This document shows, piece after piece, positions 35,901 to 47,900 of a DNA stretch of 64,000 nucleotides. Below the pieces are notes generated by a model. That model saw only the letters and a list, made by a program, of their open reading frames with translations, was not told the DNA's origin and made no database searches. Location: assembly GCA_964017195.1 (NCBI GenBank), contig OZ024897.1, forward strand, positions 6,018,360 to 6,082,359, read 5' to 3'. This DNA comes from Siderastrea radians (taxonomy: Eukaryota; Cnidaria; Anthozoa; Scleractinia; Rhizangiidae). How positions within the stretch are numbered: position 1 is the first letter of the stretch; every line of letters begins with the position of its first letter. The translations under genes were made by a program, and so were the position numbers.

Positions 35901-38900
35901 TCAACAACGGCAATTGTTCCTTCACAAGTTCCCTTCAGTCTGCTGGAAGAGATTGTGAGCCAGTGCTCGTCACCATTTTCTTGTTCCAATCTGAAGTATC
36001 AGCTTATGTATAAGGGCCATCATGGGACTGTGAAGCAAGTTTCTGGAGTCTTGTCACAAAACAAAGGTAAACTGCTGGTGTAAATTATTAATACATGCAC
36101 TGATGCTAAATCTACATGTACTTATAAAGGGGAGGAGGAAAATGTAACCAAGTTGGTGTGCTCTCCTTCTGTGTTGAACAACCATTAAAAGTGTTGGTAC
36201 ACTGTTGATATTTTTATAAAATTCATCACCCATCTTGAAAATTTATATAACTGATTCAAGGAATTTGATTCTGCTTTTGTCATGTTGCTTGTCAGTAGAT
36301 GAAATCATTCTTCTGAGTCTAGAATTTTTATCTGCATCCTATTGTCTCTTTTGCTTTGGTCAGTAGGTAACACCAGAATAATATTACAATACCTAGATTT
36401 AGTTTGCATTTCTTTTCTCCATTCTTCTTCGTAAATGAGAATGTGGTCAGTTCTCCCCGTTGATCATAAACTTTTTTCAAAGGTGCTGCAGAGAGTAGCT
36501 ATCTGCCAAGTGTTCCACAACCTGTGGCTGTCCGTGCACTTAACTGTCTGCGCCAGCTGATGCAAGATGCCCTGCAGAAATCAACAAGTAGGAAAACATG
36601 GGAACAACCCAATGGAACAGTTGTTCAAGGTCCCTTGTCTTGGAAGCAACTTCACCACCTGGCAACTAAAGGTAAGTGTTTACAAAGGTTTATGTGTTTT
36701 CAGTGTTGAATGGAGGTGACTAAAGTCAGTATCTTGTTTGGCAAAGACATTTAAACAGGCACCAGTGTAATGAATTTTCATCACAAATTCTGTTAGACAG
36801 TGTAATTCATTTCAAATTCTACCATGTGTGAATCTCATTGTTTTTGTTAAAATGTGACTTGACAATGTTGATTCTTAAACCTTTGTATCCATTCTTGTCT
36901 TGACCCTTGTACTGAATCTCAAAGTCACTTTAAGTTGTTCTTGTCCTTTAGGTAACGAGGAGACACCTCGAGCACAGCCAATTCCATCAGTGACAGTAGG
37001 ATACAGTGGGGACTGGATGTCCCTTTCTCCTATTGCCTTACAGTTTTGGGTGAGTTTTAACCCTTTAAGCCCCATCGTCATGATACAAATTCTCCTTACT
37101 GGTCACCATATATTTTGTTGAGCACTAGTTGGGAGATCTTGTTTAAACATCAAGGCAATTCATCTTCTGCGATCAATTTCTTGATTCTCATGACTTGTAT
37201 GTGATATAATGCGCTGACATGATGAGGAGAAATTTGTTGCTGATCACTTTTGGGACTTAAAGGGCATCACGGAATTGCCCCTATTGAAACACGGCCGAAA
37301 AAAGTGGGGTACCCTTGATGCTTTGCACACCCACAAAGGCTACCGCATGTTGCGTTCCCTTTTGAATCTCAGCATGAGAGTACTCGAGAGTATTGGGCTA
37401 TTGTTTGCCAAAGACAAAAGAAATTGAATGGGGGCAATGAACAACGCTATTGAATTACAAGTTTCAGTCGCATGGAAGATTGCTGAAGATTATTACAGAC
37501 ATCAGTTACATTTTTAACTCGCAAGAACTCCAGCATTTGACTTCAGGAAAAGCTCACGGAAACAGTGAATTTCTTCTGAAATTTCCAGGTCGAATGTTTC
37601 AGCTTTTGTATGCTGGCAGGTCGAGCTGTGACCTTATTATTTATAAGTTTTCAGATAACATTGCAATATATTTTGGGCGACTGAGAAAATTCAGTACATT
37701 AACCAAAAATAGCCACTTTTTAGATTGAACTCAATTGTAATTGAGTATCTATTTGAAAACTCTCGCTTCTAATAATAACAAATGTGTCTGACAAAGCGGA
37801 CTTGGTATCAAAAGTTACGTTTGTGGTGGTTTGTTTACACTGTGTACATGCAAATTACTTTCACGTCGTGGGACGTCATTTTCCCACATTTTAGTGCAAT
37901 TTTCCCATGAAATTTCAACTACAATGTTTGTTATATGTTGGAGAAAAGCTTCATTTCAGCAATGTTGGTTGAAAAATAGTTATATTTTACCATGCATTAA
38001 TATAAAGTACGCGACTCACACAATTAGCTTCACCTTCAATTCTTTTGCTGTTTATTGTTCTTCTATTATCCCTCATTCAATTGATACGTTCTACTAATTT
38101 TCACTAAACAATACCCAAACACAAAGAAGTTCCATGATTGGCAGGAAAAAAAGAGCTCATTTGCATTAGCGATCGACATGTTTCAATAGGTGCAATTCCG
38201 TAATGGTTAACTTACATCAGGGTTTCATGCATGAGTTTGGTTAGTCACCATCCTTGAAATTTTCCTGCAACTTGCAATGCAATGATGACGAGCGCATTGT
38301 GAGACAAGTTGTAGAAGAATGCGTATCACACACGCAACATATTTTGCAAGTTTTCCTGCAACTCGCAACATAATTTTTTGTTGTGAGACAGGTTGTGAGG
38401 AGAAGGTGTTCCACGCGGAATTTCAAACACAACTTTGTGGCCAAACAAATATTAGCAGTATTGACTAAGATCACAGGCTTACGATCCTATGTTGTGTGGT
38501 TGACTGTCCTTTTAAATATTGTGCCAGTTATATTAAAAGGGCCTCCCTTAAGGTGCTATTAAGGGCTTTTAAAAAATGTTTTAATTGAAATAAAAACATG
38601 GCCCACAAGGCTGCCTCTTGCCATCTGGATTTTTCAACCTTCTCATGCTAAACATTTTTATATCTATTGACCAAAGTGTTCAGGTTCTATAGCACCTTAT
38701 GCTGAAGCCGCATGCTATTAGGGTTGATAAATTACATTTTATATGTACTTATTTGTGACTCTATTTGGCCTTCAAGTCTTGAAATAATAGTCTTGTTTTT
38801 CTTTGCAGGAGAAACTTTTGCTTGAGCCTTATGCAAGTCAGCGTGACGTGGCATATATTGTTGTAGCACCAGAAAATGATTTGGTGCTCAACAATGTCAA

Positions 38901-41900
38901 GTTGTTCTTCAAAGAATTCAGTGCAGTTTATGAGGTAAAAAAACTGCTTGTAGTTGGCAGTTTTCCTTTAGCCAAGGCTTCACTGGCCTACGTATCTTGC
39001 CGTAAGAATCAGGAAATAAGCTATACTAGTTTACCTGGAAACTTTCATTGCAAACTGAGGGTGCATTTATTTACAAGAACATCAAACTCTCACTTGGTTA
39101 GTTAGCTTTTCTCCACCATCACACATCTCATGTTGTTTGTTACCTTGTAAAATCTCCTCAAAAATCTGTATGTTGTAAGTATGGTATAATCACATTAATT
39201 AATAATGGTACCATGCACACAAAGATCAATGATTATTGTGCTCTCAAGCAGCTAGATATGGCTTTGATACTGTTTCAAGGCTAACATTTTTGTGACATGC
39301 AGGCTTTTCTAAGTTTTTCTTACTTTGTCCATTTTCTTTGGATGAAACTATTGACATGATGTGGTCTTACCTTTTGTGAAGCATAAATGTACATGATTGC
39401 CCCTTCTTGACACTTTTTTCCAAACAATAGCCCTTCTTTCTAAAGTTTGAACTTGTAAACTTAAAGTGCAGCTCTTCCACAATTACTGCTCGTCCACTGA
39501 TATTTATGGTTATTTGTTGTGTTGTAGACTTGTCGTCTTGGCCAGCATGTTGCCATCACCAAGGTGCTTAGAGATGGGATTCTTCGAATTGGGCAAAAGT
39601 CACTGAAGCTTGCAAAAGAACCTGTGGATGAGTGGTTCTCTAATCAAGGTGAATTTTTTTTTTGTACAATAACGGTTACCATCGGTTACAAAAATGGGCA
39701 GCTACTGCACTTGTGCTTTATCCTGGCCCCTACCAGAGCTCTCGATCTGTGGTGCTGGCCAAAAGGATCGCAGCTCTGGGGATGAGAATGGAGTAATTCT
39801 GTAAATAGTTTTGAAACCACATTGATGAAACAAATTATTTTGTTAAATTTCCAGAGATGTAAGGATACACAAAGCACCAAATGGGCGGAGTACTACTCAG
39901 TAGCTTTTATTTGAATGCTGATTTCTAAATCCTAGCATAGTGTGTTTGTAATCAAAGATTTCTTGTGTTTTAGCTGGCTCATCTGATGGAGCAAAGCTCA
40001 AGCTCTATGCGCAAGCCTTTAAACATCATTTGGGTAAGTGGATGTATTGATGATAGGTAGCCGTTGTTTAGTTATAATAGTCAGTCATGAAAATGAACGT
40101 TTTGGTCTCTCCAAGATCGTTTTCAAGTTCAAGTGATACACAAATTTCATAGAGATGAATTCAAGCATTGTTCAATCTTCGTGATTAAATCTACCTTGCA
40201 AGGTTTTGGTAATGCAGATTTTGATCAAAGAAAGTGACACATTTTATTAAAATAATTACGTGGATATTTTTAGGACCATATTTGGCCTCTCTGAACCAAG
40301 AAAGACTCTTGCTGGATTCAGAGAAGGGAGAAAAACCAGAAGACAAGGGAACATCCAAGTTTGGGATGGACAGTGATAGATCTGGAGTAGACAGAACTGG
40401 TGGAAACAGGTATGGCTGTAGCTCTACAGGGCTTGCTGACCTGGTGATCTTCACTTTATTCACAGGTCATTAGGTCTGTTTTGGGATTCTTCGGTGTCCA
40501 AGAGACTTCAGGTGGTAGCCTTGGAGTAGCACGACACTACAAAACAGTCCAAAACAATACATTTTAATGAGGCATCCCATAATTGAATTGTAGAACAAGT
40601 AAACGACACGGTCCATCTTTAGTACTCCTCTAATTGAACCATCCTCTAATTAAGCCTTCTTTTTCATTGCCTGTCTTGGGTGGTCCAAGTCAACCTTCTG
40701 TGTGTTTGTGAGGGTGACTAAAGAAATGAAGTGATCTAAATTTACATGGCTTCCAATTCTTTTTACTGGCTGAATGTTTGAGCTCTTTTTACCATTGATT
40801 TCTGAAGTGATGTATTTTGTATTTTTAGTGCTGGGACCCCAAGTTCAGAGCAAGCTCCATCTACATTTGGAGATGATGATAACGAACAAAATAGCGATGA
40901 ACCACCCACTGTTGTAGTTTACATCGTCAATCCATTCAGCAGCAATTCAAGAGAGGATAGCTTCCCTTCCTATGTTGGACTCTTGCGCTGCATTGCGGAA
41001 ATCTCACCTGTTATCACAGAAGGCAGAAAGAATGTTGTCTTTCAGGTATAGCATTGCTTTACCTTTTGCTGACTACTCAACTTATGCCTTTCACTTTCAA
41101 GTGTACTAAGCTAAAGAATGGAGAAAATTCCTAAAATATTATTGTGTTAAATTGTATTGAAAACTGAATGTTGCCAAAGGAAAGTACTCGTTAACAGCTT
41201 TTACTTTAATAATCCAACACAGTGAGGTCCAGCTCAGTATTTCCATCCCAGTCGCATTGTTTTCTGCAGTTGGGATGGAAAAAGAGCACAAAAAAAATTT
41301 GGCTAGAAAGCCATACCAACCCAGGACACTAATATACATGTACCTGTATCTGAAAGTCATAGGTTTGAATCTTGTTCAAGTCAAAATTAATTTTAAGTGT
41401 ACATGGCTTACTTGAAACTGCTTTTGTCACATCACAGATTTGAGGAGCACTTTAATTTTATTTGTTTTTTTATTTTTTTCAGGTTGTTCCAATTCAGCAG
41501 ATTCTCCAGGTTGACACACTAAGTGGCAGTCGTGATGCAGCACTAACATTTGTGACACAGCTGAAGTGCTTGGCTTTCTCAGTATTCTCTCGTTGTCGTA
41601 AGAGCTTACAGCTGAATATCAATGCCAAGTCCTTGACAGGGTTTGGCCCAGCTGCCAGGCATGAGGCATTGTTTCGCCAAAGAGAGGTAAGTTTGCTTAC
41701 TCCACATTTAGCAGGTGACGCGCAAGGCAATTTTATGTCATGGAGATCATGAAAAGTTGCTAAGTGTCCCCGGAAAACTTATGATAAAAAGCAGCATGAT
41801 ATAAACATATGCATGCAATGTGCGCAGAGCCAATGAGGTTTTTTTTTCACAATATGGTGAAATTTATCAAGCCTGAGAAAACAGCTGACATTTCGCAAGG

Positions 41901-44900
41901 TCGCCTCTTGAGCCCTCGCAAAACAACGTCTGAGTAACAAGCGCAGAAATTCCATACTGGTGACATGCACTACCCAGATCTTGGTAGTGCTTCTGATTGG
42001 TTGAAAGAAAATTCCCTCGCGGCATAACCAATCAGAGGCACTACCTAGATCTGGGTAGTGAGGCGTCATCATTATGGAATTTCTGTCTCGTTACTCAGAC
42101 GTCGTTTTGCTAGGGCTCAAGTGGCGACCTCACGAAACAACGGCCGTTTTCTCAGGCTAAAATTTATCCTGACAACCTATGGGTTTTTACACCTCCTGTA
42201 AGTCCCACCGTAACCCCTCAGCACCCCCCCCCTCCCTCCGCCCTCCACCAAAAAAATCTTGTGGTTATCCACCATAAAACCTGGTATAAATGATCGAGCA
42301 GCATGACTATGTAACAGTTAATTATGGTGTGACATCAAAATTATGCATTTGTAAATTTCCCATGGTACAAAGTTATTGTTAGCTCACATGTACATTTTGG
42401 GTCTCAACCTACAGCCGAATAAATTTCGTTTTCTTTGCCTTCGAACAGTACGAAAATGTTCAAATTCAGCTCGCTTTTACAAAACCTGCTCATTTCCTGT
42501 GGATCCAACAGGTCTCTGTTAGAATGCTTTGTCACATATCTGTTGTCACATATCGGTCGGTTCGAGATGTTTTAAGTGTTGCATTACATTCCTAAGGTTC
42601 AAATTACAGCTGTCAACAATGCAAATTTGCTCAACATACGCTTTACACTTAAAGCCATGAATGACCCTGAAATAACGTTTGGTATCTTGTAAAGATTTTA
42701 CTCTAATTCCTTGATCACCACTGTAACTTGGATTTTAATACTAGTTTCATTCAAGTTTTCAGTTTTAAGAATAGCTAGCAACAAGTCGCGCAATTTCCGA
42801 TTTTAGTTTGAAATGATTTCATGTTTTATAACACGCACGCAAAAATGACACTGAAGTTCGGTTCATTCGACAGTTCAAAGGGTATTTTTCTTTTCGCAAG
42901 TCTCAAGAACAACAGAAAGTCGTTTCATATAAAATGTCAGCTCGGCGCTTTGATCACATTTCAAGCGACGTGACTACGGAGCCGCTGTGAGCAGTGGACG
43001 AAACATTTATTCACATTTCTTGGTTACGAGCTTTTGTTCCCACGGTTCATCTAGGTATGGACGCTTTGGCAAGTGCAAAGAAAGTTGCAAAATAAGTCGA
43101 GTTGGTTTGTTGTGCCCATGACGTTCATACTTTTAAGTATGAAATCTGTTATAATTATTGACGAGTCCGTCTTGTGTGTAATTTTTGATGTTTTTGTTGC
43201 TGTGGAAGTTTGTACCACGACTAAGTAAACGCAGGACTACAGTGTGAATAAAATCCTGCCAGACCTCAAGTATACAAAACAGCGCATTCAAAGGAAAATT
43301 AAATGGTTCCTATTGATCGAGACTCGCCAATGTAAAACACTTCAAACCCCGGGGGGTACTCCCATAGTATAGTAAGGGTATGTGCTGCTGATAAGGTAAG
43401 GGTTTCTTTGTTCTGGTGCACACCCCCACCCATCGTCTCACAGAATATTCCCCCAGCCTGATAGACAGCACAGCAATCGTATATCTGTATACCTTGATTT
43501 TTGGGCTCTGACAGTAGCCATATGATGTCACTAATGTGACGTCATTGGCAGAAAATGATACCTGGTATATTCCATCTGAATGAACATACCTTAGGATTTT
43601 TTCCACTGACTTGAAAGTTAGAGCCAGGATAGTACTGCTCAATAGCTTTCATTTAAAATTGCTCACTTTTAGGGACTTCTCGTCAGAAATGAGAACCACC
43701 TTGTGCGTTATAATAAAGTTTACTTCTACATGAAACTTTTGCTTGGCTGTCATGTGAATAGTCCTACTTTAGTATTTTATTCAGACTTAAAAGATAGTAA
43801 TGCCTTGTGCAGCATAATAATCAGTGCTGCAGGTATATAGCTACCCTGTATACTATAATTCGGTAAATTGTGATCGTCCAGGTGAGTGTAGTCCTGAGAA
43901 GGACTGTTTGAGGTGACATTGACTGACGTTTCGACAACCTGAGCGGAAGTCATCGTCAGAGTCAAGTGAACTGTAAATCGTCAGTAGATGTTATAAGTCT
44001 CTGGTCGTTGTCCTGATTGGTCGACGATCTCGTGATGTTATTGGTCGTCTGTCAGTTAAGCCGTGATGTTATTGGCTGTGAAGACTGTAAACGTGATTGG
44101 TGCGTTTCGATCCGTCTTCTGTTAGTCAAATGTCCGTTGGTCTATTGTTAGTCAAATGAGTCAGTTTGTTAGTCAAATGAGTCAGATAGTAGTCCGTACT
44201 ATCAACGAATCACTCTGGAAAGCTGGTTTACTAACTTAGAACAAACACCACTGAACCGTTGCCAACAGCTACCTGCACCTTACAAACGACTGATTGCCGA
44301 CAATAACAAGACAGACAAACAATAGACAAACTGACTCATTTGACTAACAATAGACCAACGGACATTTGACTAACAAAAGACGGATCGAAACGCACCAATC
44401 ACGTTTACAGTCTTCACAGCCAATAACATCACGGCTTAACTGACAGACGACCAATAACATCACGAGATCGTCGACCAATCAGGACAACGACCAGAGACTT
44501 ATAACATCTACTGACGATTTACAGTTCACTTGACTCTGACGATGACTTCCGCTCAGGTTGTCGAAACGTCAGTCAATGTCACCTCAAACAGTCCTTCTCA
44601 GGACTACACTCACCCGGACGATCACAATTTACCGAATTATGATATGACTCCTGGGTTCAAACCATTTACAGTTTTACCCTGTATACTCTTTTACACTCTA
44701 CATACCCTTGTATACCTTTTGTAGCCTTGTACACCCTTGTATACCCTGTATATATGTTCTTGTACACCCTTGTATACCCTGTATACTCTTGTACACCCGG
44801 TACACCCGGTACACCCGGTACACCCTTGTATACCCTGCATATCTAGACTACACCCTGTATACTCTTGTACATCCTGTACACCCTTGTATACCCTGTATAC

Positions 44901-47900
44901 TCTAGTACACCCTGTATACCTTTGTCGATTTATCCCGGGTAGCAACTATGATACTGTAATCTATTTTGGAGAATAAAATTTTGAGATGGAAAGTAAAATT
45001 TGAAACTACTTTCCAAAGTGGAAAGTGGTGTCATAAGTTAGTGTCATAAGTTAGTGTCAAGCCCTGGCTCAGTAGCTTTTACTTGAATGCTCACACTTTC
45101 GGAACTATAGTGTATGACAAGTTTGATTCTAAGAAGGATTTTAGGGTTACGTTTACTTTGTTGTCCTGTTGCAGATTGAAAATGCAAAAGTCTACTCTGC
45201 GCCATATGTCCTCTGTCACCCAATACCCTTGCCGCCAGTGGATTCAGGAGACGAAACTGCGGCGAGCTTGCAGGCATTAACTCAGAATGCATCTGTGTTG
45301 TATTGTGGCTACTGTCTTTCACATGATGACAATTACCTTCTTGCTGTCTGCACGGACAGTGTGGGAGAGATGATTGAATCTTGTGTCATCTCAGTGGAAC
45401 CACCCCTGAGAGCTGATGGGAGGCCGCGTAAGACTGCCGCACGCACTAAGGCACTCATCAAACTGTGGGAGTTTTGTCAGGGTGTCATTGCGACATCCCT
45501 TGTGCCGTGGAGGCTGGTGATTAGTAAACTGGGACGGATTGGCCCTGAGGAGTTAAAAGGTCAGTAAATAACTTGTTGTTATTGACCAAGTATGAAGTGG
45601 CTCTGATGAATAACTTTGGCCATATGGACTATGTAAATGTAAAGGCCCTCGCGATCAGAAAAAAACATTGTTGCAGAAGCATACATGAATTCCAGTGTTT
45701 CAAACTTATCTTGTGCGATTGCATTGTTGCAGAAGAGATTTACTTTCGAATTAAGAAGCAATTATTTTGTTATTGAACTTTTTCTTAGCTCCACCACAAA
45801 TGTTCCACATGCTTTAAAACAGTGAAACGTTTAAGGAAACAATGTTACCCTTCCCCCCCCCTTGAGGCCATATAGTGGCAGTTTTCTGTTTCTCTTACTT
45901 TTCCTTTAATTATATTTTGACGGCAAATTGTTTTTCAAAGTGCACATCATGTGACCAAAATAAGTTTGCAAAGTTATAATGTAGAGTCAGTGTTTGTCTT
46001 ATCCTCCTTGGTGTAAATCTGAATCTATTATGTTCGTTTCATTTGTAGATTGGAAAGAAATTCTGAGCAAGACGTCTGTACTGGCTGGAGACCAGATGTT
46101 CAAAGACACGTGCAAATCTTGTTTCTCAATGAAGCAAAAAGACCGCCCGGCAATATTAGGAACCAGCCTTATGTCACTGGAACCAGAACCTTCAATCAGG
46201 CTTTACATGGCAAGAGGTAAACACTTTGGAGACAACATAAAATAACTTGATTGATTGATCCTTTGAAATGGTAATCTTGCCAAGTTTTGAATGTTAAAAC
46301 ATTTACATTTTTTTGCAGCTTTACCAAAGGTCAGTGCCTTGTTCGAGGGAAATAACAACTCTCGTGTGTCGGTTGGTGGTGTTCCGAGACCAGATGTCTC
46401 ACGAACATACATTGCAGTGATGCCGGTTGCTTCTTTGAAATGCTCTATTGGGAAACTGCCCAACACAAAGTCACATGACCCACCCGACACAACAACTGAG
46501 ACCGTTGTCACGGACCCAGACATTCTGTTGGCTGGGGTGGATGATGATGAGAATGACCAGGATCCTTTGAGGCATTTGTTTCCGCTGTTGAACACATCAC
46601 CACCCCCACTCTCACCAACCAGTTGTATGTTGCCATCTCCTCTGGATACTTCACCAATGCAAGGAACATCGCCCTTGACACGCCCAATGCAGTTAACAGC
46701 ATCACCAGGGAGGCCTGCACCATCACCATTTCAGCCGATTTCAAGGCTATCGCCATTTCAACCCTTACACTCAACTCCCTCCCCATCAATGACAAATGGG
46801 ACAACTTTAGAATTTCAAGGAGGGGAAGGAGAAGACAGTCTTTCTGTTCCACAAGCTCAGGGATACATTATTTCAACTGTACACACTGGCAAGATGCCAG
46901 TGACGTTTTGGGCAAGTTCTTCTCATTCAGAAACAAGTGATCCTGTTATGCTGAAGGTAATGACTGCTTTCCTACCCTTTTAATTAATGGTTCCTTAACC
47001 CTTTTACTCCCTTTGTTTGCCCTACCCATTTTCTAGAATTATTCTATATTATTCAGACAGGCTAGTTGTAGTTGTTGTTTGGTAATTGACGATTGATTTT
47101 TTCCATCCTTAAAGGCTTCTCTTCACGTTCACAATCCAGACGTCATGGAAGGAATGAATGGTTTTGTCACTGCCTGGCATGCTCTATCCACAAAGTCACC
47201 CTGTCACGTGTTAAGGTGAGCTAAGTTTCGTTAGCTAAGCTCATGTTCTACAGTGCAGCTAATAAAACTGTGAGTGGTCAAAATGTTTTTGGAATCTGAA
47301 TTGTGTTCCGACATAGTCACAACACAAATAACAGTCATACATTTGTCGTTTCAAGAAAGAACATAAGTTACACTGAGGTGTACATACGTGTGACTGTAAA
47401 TTGCATTGTGACCCTGTCCTTTACTAGTATAATCACAGGAGGATGAGTTTGCAGAAAGTTAGGTGTTCTTTACAGCTGACATACATCACCTCTCTGTCAT
47501 TTTATTTTAATGCAGTGTTTTGTTTAACCCTTTTAGCCCCGGCATCATTATTCAAATTCTCCTTACTGGTCTCTATACATTTCACTGAGTACTAACTGGG
47601 AGAACTTGTTAAGACATCAAGACAATTCATCTTTGGTGATCATTTCCCCAATTCTCATGACCTTTATGTGTTATGATGCACTGATATGATGAGGAGAAAT
47701 TTGATGCTGATCACTATTGTGGCTTAAAGTGTTAAGGACGTTTGTTTTCTCGCTAAAACAAAAATTTGTTGCTGATCACTTAATTGGGGCTTAAGTGGTA
47801 AGGATGTTTGTTTTCTCACTAAAACAAATGCAGTACTTGACTTGCTGCTGTTCAGTGCAGACTGGGCGGGGGGGGGGGGGTGTCCCTATTTCTGATTTTA

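Larger units (their letters stand above)
29350..36066 (+). other. MED13: MED13 disordered middle region (exons 7-13)
   Basis: Residues about 298-1262, low complexity and Ser/Pro/Gln-rich, with conserved islands. Exon 7 has [10 protein letters not shown] at residues 310-319, matching the TPPxSP degron that in human MED13 is recognised by FBXW7 when phosphorylated. Exon 8 has [14 protein letters not shown]. Exon 10 has a basic PAKRRRE stretch, the acidic [14 protein letters not shown] and MFPTPPSLE. Exon 12 carries the SW...KVE core just before the SGP of exon 13. Exon 13 has the Cys-rich [18 protein letters not shown] and [11 protein letters not shown] segments seen in other MED13 proteins. 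Confidence 0.85.

Noticed and set aside
44530..44620. Hammerhead ribozyme in the foldback arm (CTGACGATGAC...GTCGAAACGTC)
   Set aside because: CTGANGA and GAAAC are present, but the first base pair of stem II is mismatched, stem I does not form, and the CUGACG segment pairs with CGUCAG as a plain hairpin.
43777..44724. Pair of similar ORFs on opposite strands
   Set aside because: They are the two arms of one inverted repeat; shared frame follows from the duplication.
44691..44976. Cys/Tyr-rich ORFs on both strands
   Set aside because: Products of the minisatellite period; no gene signals.
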